Notes: generated by a model from the sequence alone, not told the origin. Numbered from the stretch's first letter, positions 10,176 through 22,198 are shown. The stretch is 64,000 nucleotides of DNA from Prosapia bicincta (GCA_036971475.1 JBAIZL010000002.1:17290067-17354066), one strand, 5' to 3'. A program made the numbers and translations.

Positions 10176-12201
10176 TAGAACCAGTTTGGTTAGGCGGGCG
10201 CTAGTGCTACCTAGCGGCCATTACTTCCGACGCCAAGTCTCCACTGAAAGCGCCATTTATTAGGAGCACAGAAACCATAAAGAGGTAAAACTACTTGAAC
10301 TCGGAACATCAGCTGATAGCAATGTTTATAACAGTTGGTTATTGGATTCTCTCTATTGAAATCACGTTTTTCGTCTTGATGATGAGTTTCGAGTTTATTT
10401 TAGGACACATTTGAAACGGAGACATTACAGACTGAGCATTTACAGTTAAAATACCAATTTCTTTGTGTACAAAATAAGCAACCATATTTACATATCATGC
10501 ACTTTGCTTATTACAATATGTAAATGTAAAATCAATATTAAAAGATATTCAGTTATGATTTTTATAAAAATTGCTTTCTCTTACTAAACTACAGGTACAT
10601 GTAAGAAGCAAATGTATAACCATTATGTTATTAATAATTACAATGGTACTTTCTGTCAGCCTAATATTTGGTTAGCAATTGTGTGTATTTTTTGTTGTTC
10701 ATGTGTTTAATTTCGACTATATTTTAGTAAATAGGAAAATAACTGTATGTTTTGAAGCGATGCTAATATTTATTATTCTATTAAAGTAAATTGTGTACAA
10801 GAGAATTTATTTAATTTATAAAAGTTAAATAATAATTATGATTTCCCCCTCCTCATTACACTCGCAGAAAAAGTAACACGGTTACACACATAGCGAATAT
10901 TCCCTCACCCTAATTTGATATTATTTATTTGGGTTATTTTGGTTTAACAGTAAACATATTCATTATTTTTACAATCTTTAGACTTTAACTACCATTTTGT
11001 ACAAAAAGATTCTTTTGTTTATTAATAAATAGAGTTGGATAAATTATTTATCTAAATGCCTTACCTTTAGCAAACCTTCTATAACGTGGTCACATGCGTA
11101 GGCAAGGGATTCCGCGCCGACTTAGGACCATGGGCGGAGTTACAGGTCTTGGTCTGGTGAGTACCAGATTGCCCTGGGGGTATCAATTGGGGTCCAAGGT
11201 ACTCCCACCAAAAAATAGAGAACATCTAAAAGCTTGACGATATTGAGCCAGCATCCAAAAACGTACATTATAAGGTACATGTTTTAAACTTTTTTATTGG
11301 TAAGTTAGGTTATGGTATTCAACGATATGTTTCTCATAGAACGCAAATCTGTGGCTTTTAGGCTTTTTAAATTATTTTCTAATTTTTCAAAGTCGTAGGT
11401 CCAAAAATACGGCTTATTTTGTTTCTGTGAGAAACATAACGTTGAATAGCAAACTTCGTCTGAAACAATTCCTAAATTTTCATTTTGAACATCGTGACTT
11501 ATAAGATTAAAGTAAAGTTCATATTTTGTTTTGAACTTGGTCAATTTAGAAAATACTGTAACTCCCATACGATCAAAATAACAACTGATGCTGCCGAGTC
11601 TTTATTTCTTGTCACCACTATTATTATTATTTTTGTAGTATTTTAATGAGTTCATTGTAAGCTTTTGATTATAAAAAAATATTACACTTATTCAGAAAGT
11701 TGGGGGGCAATGCCCCTCCCTTAACTCCACCCATACTTGTTACTTCGATAGTTTTATAAGATACTCTTTAAATATTAAAGTCCTAAAATTAACTTCCATG
11801 TTGACAAATAAAACTAAGAATTTATAACAATTTACATACATCACTAAATCAAACAATAATGATTTTAAAATAAAAGAATGACACCGTTACACGTTTCTAC
11901 GCCCAAACCACTTTAAACTGTGTGTGTGTTGGCTATCGTCTCAAGGTCAACTGAATCGGATTTGTCTGATGTGTGGTGGGTAAAGGTTTGTGCTGTCCTT
12001 GAGTTTCGTTCAAATATCGCAGATTTAGCAATATTACAAAATGAGCTAAAAAGCAGGGGTTCCCGGCTGCACGTGTTACGGAGTGTTAAACCAATATTTC
12101 AACATGCGCCAAACAAAATTAAAGTAAATTTATAAAAAACACAACCTACTGAGGCAAAATGTGTTCGACGTTGTATAAAAAGCGCTTTGCTCAGTATTTT
12201 G
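10176..12201. other. About 2 kb without a recognised gene
   Basis: AT-rich DNA with two slightly richer patches, 10190-10260 and 11080-11220, that match nothing I recognise. A minus-strand open frame of 87 codons at 11305-11568 has no recognisable domain or signal and no supporting context. Confidence 0.5.
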
Positions 12202-13106
12202 TTTAATAAATTTATATTTGTTGATTCCATCTTCACATGAGCTACTAGTTTTCACTAAAGCACTTGTAAATATTTACAAAATTGCCTATAGTAGCACTTA
12301 CTTATATTTGTTGAGGACGGCCGTTTCGGGAAATGTGTCCCATTGTCAACTCAGACCGTAACTGATCTCAAGGTTTACGTAGGTTAGGGTGGGGGTGGGA
12401 TATTATGGTGGTGTGGGTTTACTTTGTGAGCATTAGGAGTTATGATGTCAAAAAGTGTGTGTGAGTTATAATGTAATTGTGTATTGAGTATATGTGTAGG
12501 GTGTAGTTTGAAGTGTCTGTATATTTCGTATTGTTCGGTTGTGTAACGTTGGTTATTTCTGTGTTTTTTATGAAGAATTTGTAAGTTAGATGTTATGTCT
12601 ATGTAGTCATGTTTTGTGGAGTTGAGATGATCGGCGAAGTTTGATTGGTAGTTATTGTTTGTTAGTGCGTTTATATGTTTTTGGTAGCGTGTGTAGACCT
12701 CCCTGTCTGGCCTATATAAAAACTGGGGCACGAACTGCAAGTTAGTTTGTAAACTCCAGTGGCATTGTAAATGTCGTTGATTTTTTTGTTGGGTTTAAAT
12801 TGTTTATTGAGAGTGTTGTGTTTGGAGTAAGCTATTTTGTAGTTGTATTTTCGTAGTGTGTTGGTTAGATTATAGGTTTTGGATGATCTGTATGGTATTG
12901 ATAAGTATTTTATGAGATTGTCGTGTTGTGTGTTTGTATTTGGGTCATTGAGTTTGTTTTAGGCGGTTGTATAATTTGTCAATCGTTATGTTGTATCCGT
13001 TAATTTGTGCTAAATGTTTTATGGTGTTTAACTCTTGGCGTTTAACAACTAATAAGTGCTACTATAGGCAAGTTTGTAAATATTTACAAGTGTTTTAATA
13101 AATTTA
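12202..13106 (-). mobile_element. Penelope-like element with inverted ends and 13-bp target duplication (family E)
   Basis: TTTAATAAATTTA is at 12202-12214 and 13094-13106. The element (12215-13093) encodes on the minus strand a GIY-YIG remnant. Frame 12384-12740 has GREVYTRYQKH-like residues (here DREVYTRYQKH), NFADHLNSTKHDY and TEQYEIYRH, the C-terminal half of the module. Linker sequence continues up to about 13030. The RT is missing. Both ends carry the block TGCCTATAGTAGCACTTA or its reverse, so even this short copy has the inverted-tail design. A well-formed hammerhead-like motif sits in the tail. Confidence 0.85.
12312..12354 (-). ncRNA. Hammerhead-like motif, family E
   Basis: Read on the minus strand: TGAG (stem I), then TTGACAA in the place of CTGANGA, one extra T, GGGA pairing with TCCC as stem II, GAA, the 8-nt self-complementary ACGGCCGT, C, then CTCA closing stem I with TGAG. 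The topology is complete, but the core box has two changes from the consensus, so catalysis is doubtful for this copy. Confidence 0.5.
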
Positions 13107-14164
13107 CTTTATAAGTTTGGCAAAAATTACTAACTTTAGAAAACATAAAACTTGTCATGAACAACAAAAAAACAAGATATATAAAAAAATTTGGTTAAAT
13201 TTTATTGCGGCGCTCGGAGAAGAAAACTGTTATAGCCACTTCTACAGAAATTTCGATTTAAGAAAAACTTTTACTTTTGCGTTATCAGAAATTGCCTAAA
13301 CATTTGTTAACAGACGGGCCTAGGAATATTGTCAATTCAAAAATTGGATTAAAAATACATGAGTTATTATTATCGTTATATTGAATTATCTATATTGAGG
13401 TTTATCAAATTTTAAATAAATTAATATATTTATTAACTGATTAAAATTATTTAATAATAACCTTTTTCCTTAACAATCTTTATTAAATAGGCCTAATGTA
13501 TTATAACCAAAGTGTTAAAACAGTAGTTTTACAACAAAAACGTAAAACATAAAATCAGCTAATATAAAATCATATGTTATCACTTAATTCACTTTGAGGT
13601 GACTCAGCGTAACCTGAGCCAAATGTATGTTTATGTTCATCCAATACGTTTTTGTAGGCGTCGCTATAGGCTAAATGTTTTTACTTCAAAAAGCTTACTG
13701 AGTACAACTTGGGCTGTAATTATTTAATAAATTGAGATCTATGGCTAGAAAAGTAGAAGTTTAAACAGATTTATGTTTTAAGGAGAAGGTTATTACAAGC
13801 AGGCTTTAGGCTTTAGTAGTGTGTGCAGTATGATCTAGCTCGTCAATCTCTTAGTAAAAGCACTGAAAATATTCATTGTGGTAAATGGTTTTAAAGAAAA
13901 GTGTCTTGTGGGCGGTGAAGAACACCCTCATGTACATTCTACTTGGAGCATAGAGGGGTGTCTCCTGCTACCCCTTCCCGTAGTAGAGGTAGCCTGATAA
14001 TAAGGGATGATTAAGGTAGCTGATATGGATTAAACCCAATCTGGTAACCAATTAGTCGTAAAGTATATTTACCACGACAGGATCACTTTCCTAAGCCACA
14101 AAGAATTATCTTAAAACCTGTCTCTAAAACAAGTAAAATAAAAAAAAAATTGTATATGCTATAA
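13107..14164. other. Non-coding, one dispersed repeat block
   Basis: No gene seen. At 13540-13620 lies a block (ATAAAATCAGCT, AATCATATGTTATCACTTAA) that recurs at 14290, 14610 and 39600 and in reverse at 15640 and 32320. It belongs to the internal part of the SINE-like composite family. The GC-richer stretch 13905-14110 matches nothing recognised. Confidence 0.5.
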
Positions 14165-14960
14165 TCAATTCTTACTTAAGTCAACAAAGAAAAGTTTTAT
14201 TTTAGACACTTTTGATTAAATAATTACAATAATATTAATAAATTAATTACCTAAGCGTGTTAAATCTGTTCCACCACGTAACCTATAACATAAAATCAGC
14301 TGTTTTATGGAATCATTTGCTATCACTTATTTTAAGCCAAATGGGACGAATAACTATAGTGCATAACTTACCCCTTTATGAAAAGTTATTCTCCCATAAA
14401 AAACATCTTTAAGTGTCATCCACTAAAAGTTTTAACAAATATATTTTAACTTCTCTGAAACAAGTAAAATAAACAAAAGTTGTTTTAAAGTCAATTCCTA
14501 TTTAAGTCAACAAAGAAAAATTTTATTTTTATACTTTTTTAAAAAATAGTTACGATTAATGTAAATAAAGTAACATAATTTAAGCGTTAAAACAGCTGTT
14601 CTACCACATAACCTATAACATAGAATCATATGTTATATCTTATTTTAAGTCATATAGTAAGCTATATATTGGGATAAATGGGATGTATGCTATATTGTAG
14701 GGCCTATATATACCTTGTCCCTTTTATGAAAAATATTTATCAAATAAAAAACTAAAATTAATTAATTATATTTAATCAATCAAATAATATTTGAAAATGC
14801 TGTATTAACATTAAGTGTCAACCACTACAAATTTTAAAAAATGTATTTGAACTTAAATGGATGAACAAAAAGTATTTTATTAATGATTGAAAATTTGTAC
14901 AAGATATAGACCTATATAGATAGGGAGAGTGTGAACATATAAGGAACTGAAAAATAACTA
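14165..14960 (+). repeat. Two adjacent copies of the dispersed repeat family
   Basis: Each copy starts near a CTTACTTAAGTCAACAAAG-like block (14170 and 14495) and continues into AACAGCTGTT and CATAACCTATAACATA blocks. The second runs through TGTATTAACATTAAGTGTC to the family 3' end at about 14960 (TTGTACAAGATATAG, GAGTGTGA). They share a structure with the copies at 39470-39850 and, reversed, 32160-32560. They lack the tRNA-like head seen in the copies at 9.9, 51.5 and 54.4 kb. Confidence 0.6.
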
Positions 14961-16600
14961 TATTCTACCACTTCAAGCCTTTTCTAACACTTGAACACCT
15001 TTTTTTGATCAATTATTTCTTGTTATTCGAAAGTCACTTTCTTGTCCGAAAAAGTAACTCAATTTTTCTGGTAAAAACACAGTTTTGAGGTCTTAACTTC
15101 GGTATACTGATTTGTAATAAACCTATTTGTAGACTATAGATTACAACAGCATTGCCCTTATTTTTGAACTACAACAATTTTTTTAAATATACTGATTACA
15201 AAATTTATTTTTCTGCCAAGTGTAAGTTCCTTACTTGGCGAGTCTAAACCACAAACACATTTATAAGAGAAAAAAATCAGCTAAAAATATAAACGGTAAT
15301 TATTATGTATTTGTTTCTCGGGTATAATTTATACTCCTAGTAGACTATTTATTACTTTCATTTGTCATTGGTTTGGGAGTTATTTTCATCTTATCGCGTC
15401 AGATGATTTTATTGTAAAATCTTTTTATTAGAGCTCTATTGTACAAAGATTAAAAAGTTTGTTTAGAAAGAAAGATATACATCTACCTAATTTTTGAAGT
15501 GAAAACGTTTATGGCGAAACCTACAAAAACTTATTGCATGGGTATAAACTATAAGCATACAATTTCACGTTATTATAATTTCCGTCAAATTAATAACGTC
15601 AGTATGAATTCCATCCGGTTACGCTATGAGTCACCTTAAAGTAAATTAAATGATAACATATGATTTTATATATCAGCTGATTTTATGTTATGGGTTATGT
15701 TTTTAAAACATCTGTTTTAACACGTAGGCCATGCTACATTATTTATTCACTGTGAAAGAAAAAGGTTAAATAGTTTTTTTTTCTACTTTTCCAACGAAAA
15801 TTTTCAATTAACCTACCCAACTTATTATTCAAATTTAGGTTAGAAGATAATAAAACTGTTTTTAATAACAAAAATATTTTTGTATTTTAAAGAAGTTATA
15901 TAAATGAATGTCATATAGGGCCTACCTATCTACTACCCTTTTTTTCGAAAATTAAAATTTAATTTTCATCTCTTGGTTTAATCTTAAATTTAAGGTAGTT
16001 TTTATAGTAAGGTGTTGTAAAGTAATTGGAGTAAAAAATTTAATTTCTTTGCTAAAAAGTTTGTTTTTTATCAGACCCGCCCTCGTATGGGTGTGAGGGC
16101 GGTTCCTCAGGGAACAGGACCGCCTCAAAGGAAGCCGTTATATTAGGGAGCTAGCAAAGTGCAAGAGGTTGGAAGATACTGTGAGTTCCAGTTGTAAAAG
16201 ATGCACATGTGAATTTAAAACGCTGTTAACTAATGGGTCGCACATAGTCCTTCTGGACTTCTTATGGCGTGATGAAACTTTTCTTATTTCTGTTTCCAAT
16301 TGTAGTCTATAAATATATGGTTTTTCTGCGTAAAATCGTTAAATACGTTAATAATTTACTGTAATAATGCATTCATTCTTTCCACAAAACAAACTGACTG
16401 AGGTAATAATGTACTGTATTGCTTCATTAGGAACCGTTTTCGTATTCAATTAACATTTGTTCTAAATGTCATAAGAGCGTCAGCTGATTTCAAAAAATAT
16501 TGTTGGTTGAAATGCAGATGCCACATTGATAATGAACGTGTTATAACAAAATCTTTCTTTTGAAACAGCTTCTGTTTTTCAACATTAACTCATAATATAA
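14961..16600. other. Non-coding stretch
   Basis: No gene seen. About 15620-15730 holds the reverse copy of the ATAACATATGATTTTAT / ATCAGCTGATTTTATG block. A small GC-rich hairpin (CGCCCTC with GAGGGCG) is at about 16079-16102, with no known family attached. Confidence 0.5.
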
Positions 16601-17100
16601 AATTTTAAAAAAAAGTAAATTCCTACTTAAATTTAAAAAAAATGTATTTTAGTTCTTTTATAAATTTTATGATTACAATTTTAAATGTGTATAGTCTATA
16701 CATGTATCAGAATAACACTATGAAGCGGATATAAAAATAATTTCCTAGCTATTTTCCAGTTTATTTTTATGAATGGTTTTTAACTATTATTTTTGTTTGT
16801 TACTATTTATACGATTTATTTTTTCGTCCCTTGCATTGTGTTGTAGTTTCTTTTCGGTTTCCTTTCACATTGTCTATTTGTGAAGCAAAGCTCGATATCT
16901 TTAATCCAGTTTGTTTATTTTATTCTGTTCATTAATTTTTAATCCTAGAGCAATATTTATGATATTCTGTGGTAACCATGTCAACAATTTAAGGCTGTGC
17001 AATGGAGGTTTCAACAACAACCAAATGGGGGCAAAAAAAATTCATATACATCTTTGAGAAGTACAAAGAGTTTTTGTACATTTCTAGCTATGGTGCCCAT
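16600..17100 (+). repeat. 5' part of the SINE-like composite repeat
   Basis: It matches 53925-54405 block for block: AAATTCCTACT, TTTTTGTTTGTTACTATTTATACG, TTGTGAAGCAA, TTAATCC, GTGGTAACCATG, CATTTCTAGCTATGG. The match stops at about 17095. The 3' part of the same family reappears at 23627-23950, on the far side of the LTR element, as if the repeat had been split by a large insertion. Confidence 0.55.
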
Positions 17101-17204
17101 ATTGATATAACATTGTAAATATACCGTACCACTACCGCACCCTCGTAGCGCGTAGGCCGTGCCGGCCCATCGAAAACCAGTTTTGTTAAGGGAAATTTCC
17201 CTGC

Positions 17205-17280
17205 TCAAGACAGCCGAGCGGTAGCAATTTCACGCGCTAATGCATCCCGGTACCGATTCGATCAGACATCAATATAATTT
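17205..17280 (+). repeat. tRNA-like sequence, probably a SINE head
   Basis: AGACAGCCGAGCGGTAGC resembles the A-box region of a class II tRNA, and about 40 bp later CGGTACCGATTCGATC resembles a B box. No acceptor stem pairing was found and it runs into an AT-rich tail. A pol III-derived repeat head is more likely than a working tRNA gene. Confidence 0.4.
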
Positions 17281-17684
17281 TTTAAAGACTCTAACAAATT
17301 TATTGCTTTAAATTGTCAATTCATAGCTTAAGAGCTACAATTCAAGCTTTCATTGCTATTTTTATCTTAATCCGATCCCAAAATAAAACACTTTGACAAA
17401 AATCACAACTTTTTTTGTAATTAAGTAGAAATTCTGAAATTCATAAATATGGTATACAAATATATGTGCTACAACCTATTAAATTTTTAACACGATTGGT
17501 TTAATAGTTTTTATATTATTAATTTTCAAAGTCTTGCATTATCTGAAAAACGCCAAAAAACTGGTACTTTTTTTCATTCAACCCGCTGAAAGACAAAGTT
17601 AAAACCGCAAAAAATATTAAGTTTACATTAATAGGCGCAAAATTAAATTTATGAAATTTTGGTGCAACTTGTTTTGTTATAAGT

Positions 17685-19097
17685 TGTAAAGTATTTAGAA
17701 AACTGACGCAACGGGGTTTTACTATTTTATGAAGATATATTATTTCTCTATTTAAAAACAAAAAAAAACTACTCAAGAACAATTCAAAACTTTATTAGAA
17801 CAATTTTATTTCAACATCTAACACAAAACAAAAATTTTACAACTTACAAGTTTTTAACAAAATATACTATTTCTTATTTTCTTTTAATTTTTTAGTTACA
17901 ACATTTTAATACCCTTGGCTAGTTTAAGATCTCTTGATATCTCGGGGTTATAGTATGGGCTATATTTTTAGAAATTCTTGGGTTAATTAAATAAATTTTG
18001 AACAAACAATATTAAATTTTGAAAATGCAAAAAAAAAGCCAAACTATTTGAACTGGATTTTTTTTAACTATTAATTAACTATAAGATATCCTAATATACA
18101 AATTTAAACTTCTCTATTATCTTAAAAGTCCACTAAAGTTATTTTTATAGCGCTATTTCTCAACTTAATAAACATCAAAATTTTGCTGGTCGCTTACGTA
18201 AATTCCCGTTCTCTCCAATTAAACCATTCACACACTTAAATCCGTTTTAGTTCTTTCCAATTATATTTTCACTGTATTAACTCTTTCAATTTTCTTATTC
18301 CTGTTTAATCTGGCCAAGTTTACTCACAAAACTGTATAATTTAGACGAACTCTTTCCAAAAAAATAGAATTTTGACTGATCCTGGCAGGTCCCATCTTAA
18401 AGCGTCACCCACGCCATCCAACTCAACTCTAACTACGCGTCCTTTTTTTTCTTTTAAAATGTTACCAATATGGCGGCTTTCTTCTCCAAAAAACACATAT
18501 GGGTTATAATTTAGTTCGTCTTCACTAGAATCGATTGTCACACTGACCTACATCTGTTCTACAGCTGACATACCAAGTTTGTTTAGAATGGCGTTTTAAC
18601 TTGGTTAAACTTGATTGAAACTTACTGTTTCAATTTCCTATCGTCAACAAACCTTCCAGTGTTTATTTTATTAATATTATTAGTGTGTGAAGTGTCTTTG
18701 TGTTTTACTTTTGAAATAGTTCCGAATTGTGTGTGTTTTGCTTGGACTTTCATAAACATAACCTTCCAATCTCATTGTTTACAATCGTATTTCACTTTCA
18801 CCTTCAAGTAATTACTTAGCCCTATGTTCCTACAGTTTACAAATTTGTTTACACATAACTATTTTTAGATTATCTTATTTTAATTTATGTGTTAGGTTAT
18901 TTGATATAACAAATTTCCTAATACATTTCCAGTTCAAAACCCTTGTTTACAATTCCTAGGCTTTTACCAGAATTTAGTTTCAATTTTAACCTAACCAATC
19001 TTTTAATGAATTTTTGTTTAAATTTTGTGTGAGTTATTTCTAATATATTCCTCCAATTCTTACATAATATTATATAGCCCATTCTATAAATGTTACA
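17685..19097 (-). repeat. LTR (3' LTR in the element's minus-strand orientation)
   Basis: On the plus strand it starts TGTAAAGTATTTA and ends TGTTACA, giving TG...CA termini with 5-bp inverted ends. It repeats at 22199-23615. From about 17775 on, the two copies read the same apart from one substitution seen near 19070 (C versus A in TTCTTAMATAATATT). The outermost 70-80 bp differ strongly (see findings). A polypurine-like AATTAGGGGACAT lies just inside on the minus strand (19098-19110). Confidence 0.9.
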
Positions 19098-19810
19098 ATG
19101 TCCCCTAATTTAATTTAAACAAAAAAAAATAATCCTAATATCTACATTACAAATTTTTTTTTACATTTTACAAGCTTGCTTAAATATACATATTTTTTTT
19201 TTTTTAAATTAAATTTAAATTTACATTTATTTCCTACTTGTACATTTTATTTAATAACTACCTGAACACATTTTTATTGAGTACGTTATACCTCAACACT
19301 TTGGCTAACTTATTGTCCATTGTCTTTACCACTTTTATAATTGTCCACTTAAAAGTCATTTATACCTTCATCTGTCCACTTTCGTCCATTTTTACTTAAT
19401 TCTATAATACAATTTTATCTTAACTCTTTACCAATCAAATACTGAGCTGAAAACTTCAAGCTACTTGTCTTACATGGTTTATACTAGTTTAAAACTCGCA
19501 TAATACTATTTCATTAATTTTATATGTTGTTATTTATTATTCTATTTACTATCTCTTTTTTCGCATCCTCCCAACTATTCATCATAAATTTTTTTTTTAA
19601 TTAAAATTAATTTGTCTTAACCTTGCCTCAACCTCACTTCAGTTATAAATCTATCAACTCTATCTGAACACAACTATATTAAATTTAACCCCAATTTCAT
19701 ATTACTATTATTTTATTATTATTATTATTTTTTTTTTTAAACTCTTTATTATACTATATACTTTGTTACATATATATATGACGGTAATTCACCTTACCTC
19801 CACTTATTAA

Positions 19811-20580
19811 CGTAGACATTTATTTTATTTTAACATATTTTCGACGACATCAACATCATTAACACCCTTATTCACGTAGACATTTATTTTATTTCACATA
19901 TTATCGACGTTATTTATATATTTCATTTTATTTTCAAATTCCCCTTTTTCCAAATTATATTTCCCCTTTTTATATTGTTATGCTCATCCAGAATATACCT
20001 ATCTTTATCTTTACATTGCACCCTACTTGTATTCCTTCCGTTTTTATCCCTGCTATCTCTGTTTAATTAGGTTATTTAATATATTTTAACTTATTTCCCC
20101 TTGTCACTACTCTGTTTATCATTTATCTCATATTTATTTTGCTTTTAGCTTCATCTAACTCTCAGTTCGAAGTTAGTATTTTATCTCTTCTTCCAATCTC
20201 ACATCCAGTTCAATTCTTTTCTTATATCATCTCAGTTTTTTTTTTTTTTTTTTTTTTTTTATATGAAGTTTAACATCTAATATTTTTAAAGGTTGCAATT
20301 TCATATACTCTATTTGATCATATCTATAGTTCCTTCGATTACACTATCCCTATATCAACGAATATAAATTTTGTTTTAATACTTATTTATCAACGCAGAT
20401 TCTCCCTTACAATACGACGAAGTTTAAATACACAATTACCATTTTTTTTATTACAACGATGCTTTAATATTTATTATCATAGATTCATATTTCTTTTATA
20501 ATATATACGACGAAGTTCCATTATTTATCAACGCAGATTCTCCCTTACAATACGACGAAGTTTAAATATACATAATTTTA
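19811..20580. repeat. Short direct repeats in the LTR-element interior
   Basis: ACGTAGACATTTATTTTATT occurs near 19811 and 19875. TCAACGCAGATTCTCCCTTA, followed by CAATACGACGAAGTTTAAAT, occurs near 20390 and 20528. CGACGAAGTTT-like words recur again near 20510 and 20590. A 25-nt poly(T) is at 20236-20260. They lie in the untranslated part downstream of the Gag-like ORF. Confidence 0.75.
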
Positions 20581-20760
20581 TCTTTATTCGACGAAGTTTC
20601 TAATAAATTATCATAGATATAGTTACCATCTCTTAAAACTTATCTCCTGCTAACGTTTTCATATACACATAATCACCTAGAGTCTATTCATATTGCTTCC
20701 TTTACCTATATTTAATATCTCCCTTCCTATTTTATTATTATTTTTCTTTTCCAGTTCTCC

Positions 20761-20830
20761 TTGATACATGTCATATTACTGCCTGTGTCTATTAATGCCT
20801 GTAAACTTGTTTCCTCTATTTAATTTCTAT
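20761..20830 (-). pseudogene. Protease N-terminal fragment with catalytic DTG, downstream of its own C-terminal half
   Basis: Minus-strand translation from about 20820 reads ETSLQALIDTGSNMTCI, the unmistakable active-site loop of a retroelement aspartic protease. It lies after the stop of the Gag-like ORF, in the same frame but beyond two stop codons. A one-base shift would join it to an upstream IRNPEIEIK, so a frameshift is also present. It ends within 15 residues of the DTG. See findings for the inverted domain order. Confidence 0.75.
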
Positions 20831-20849
20831 TTCTGGGTTTCTGATTGTC

Positions 20850-21848
20850 TTAGTTTTCCAATTGACTGTGGGCACCATGCTCTTTTCTTGTCCCCACGCC
20901 TGTCCTTGCCTTAACACCGTTTACATCTCCATTGTATCTTTCATCTGCTTCATATGTTCTATTTTCCGTGTTTCTCTCATATTTAAATTCCATTTCCCAT
21001 TTTCCAAACTTGAGTTGTGCCTCCACATCCATTAACATATCCGTACCTATGATCATTTCTCTCAACAAGCTTTGTACCACTATGCATTGAAACGGATATT
21101 TAACTCCTTCCATTTCTCCTATTACCATTTTCATTTTATTAATCTGTTCAGTCTTCCTTTTAGTTGCGGTTTGAATTGTTATATTTTTTATTGGCAGTAC
21201 CTCCATCTTTCCTACTTCATTTCTTAATTTTAACTCTCCTAACTCTTCTGTGTTTTTCTTTGTTACATTTTCTACTTTCTCTACCTCTTTTCTATTAATT
21301 TCTACCACATCAGCTATTATTTCTTTTGTTTCCTCAAAATTTGTCTTAATCTTCTCCTCTAATTCTCTATCTTTCTCCTTTAAGTCTCTTCTTACATCCT
21401 CTACTACAGCATTATTCTCTGTCCTCCACTGTCGCCTCATGTCCTCCATCATTCTCCTATTTTCTTCCTTTAGGCTTTCGAATTTCTTATCCAACCTATT
21501 CATTTCCAACCTACTTGAGGCAAATCCTCTGTTCATCTCTTCTCTCATCTCCTTATTTTCCTCCTTTATCTCTCCTTTTACTTCGTTTATATTCTCCTTT
21601 AATTCCTTTTTTAATTCGTCCATCTTATCTAATTGTCTATTCATATTCTCACTCATTTCTTTCATCTCCTCTTTTCCTTTTCGGCTCATTTCCATGAGAG
21701 ATCTCATCATCTCCCTCAAATCTTCATTCTCATCATTTCCCCATTTTTTTTGTTGGGTTTGCATAGGTAGTAGTCCCCTAGCTTCTTCTACCTCAATGTT
21801 TCCTATTGGCATATCTGTGCCTTCCATTTTTATTTCTTTCATTTCCAA
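20850..21848 (-). CDS. Gag-like coiled-coil protein fused to the C-terminal half of a retroviral-type protease
   Basis: 332 codons. Residues about 1-30 are ordinary, with MEMKEIKMEGTDMPIG at the start. About 35-205 is a long charged heptad-like coiled coil rich in E, K, M and R (for example MDELKKELKENINEVKGEIK). From about 213 the chain becomes protease-like: LPIKNITIQTATKRK (substrate-side strand) and then LLREMIIGTDMLMDVEAQLK, which fits the C-terminal ILGxDFL hallmark of Gypsy-type aspartic proteases. The N-terminal DTG is not present upstream. No zinc knuckle or capsid domain is recognisable. It probably packages element RNA (inference). An alternative is an accessory protein. Confidence 0.65.
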   Translation of the reverse strand: MEMKEIKMEGTDMPIGNIEVEEARGLLPMQTQQKKWGNDENEDLREMMRSLMEMSRKGKEEMKEMSENMNRQLDKMDELKKELKENINEVKGEIKEENKEMREEMNRGFASSRLEMNRLDKKFESLKEENRRMMEDMRRQWRTENNAVVEDVRRDLKEKDRELEEKIKTNFEETKEIIADVVEINRKEVEKVENVTKKNTEELGELKLRNEVGKMEVLPIKNITIQTATKRKTEQINKMKMVIGEMEGVKYPFQCIVVQSLLREMIIGTDMLMDVEAQLKFGKWEMEFKYERNTENRTYEADERYNGDVNGVKARTGVGTRKEHGAHSQLEN

Positions 21849-22178
21849 AATTGTCCCCTTTTCCTAGTCCCCTGCAACTACCAGCTCGCCTATATTTTTT
21901 CTTTTTTAGCTGTAAGTAAACTTATTATACACATAAACCATTTTTATATATACTATAAACCTAGCCTTGATTCGATTCAACTCAGTGTTTAATTTTATAA
22001 AATTTTGTCTAAATCTATTTCCAGTTCAAATGGTTTTCATATAAAAAGTTCTAAATTAATTTTGATTCAAAATCCCTCTAAATAATTTTTTTTTCTTACT
22101 ATAAGATATTTTATTTCTTATTAAAAACACAAACTCCTGAATAATTTATTCTTTATTATTATTTTTCTAATAATCGTA

Positions 22179-22196
22179 CCCCACGTTGGTGTGCCA
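22179..22196 (-). other. Probable primer-binding site of the LTR element
   Basis: Reading the minus strand, the upstream LTR ends CTTTACA at 22199. Two T then precede TGGCACACCAACGTGGGG. A TGG-initiated 18-mer of this form just inside the 5' LTR is the usual retroelement tRNA primer site. This supports the minus orientation of the element. Confidence 0.6.
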
Positions 22197-22198
22197 AA

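Larger units (their letters stand above)
19098..22198 (-). mobile_element. Internal region of a non-autonomous LTR retrotransposon
   Basis: Between the two LTRs lie 3.1 kb with one long ORF (20850-21848, minus strand) and a protease fragment. No reverse transcriptase, RNase H or integrase motif appears in any frame. The part after the ORF (19098-20750) is pyrimidine-rich on the plus strand and contains internal direct repeats (see separate entry). The large LTRs, the long internal region and the missing pol resemble LARD-type elements that depend on helper enzymes. Confidence 0.8.

Noticed and set aside
11305..11568. Minus-strand frame of 87 codons
   Set aside because: No recognisable domain, no splice partners and no relative elsewhere in the window. 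It fits chance in AT-rich DNA.
18341..18811. Open frames of 66 codons on both strands, repeated identically at 22859-23329
   Set aside because: They lie within the two LTRs, so the repetition comes from the LTR duplication. No domain or codon evidence supports a protein.
21250..21867. Plus-strand frame of 205 codons rich in F, S and L
   Set aside because: It is the antisense of the coiled-coil Gag-like ORF (20850-21848), and its composition is explained by that.
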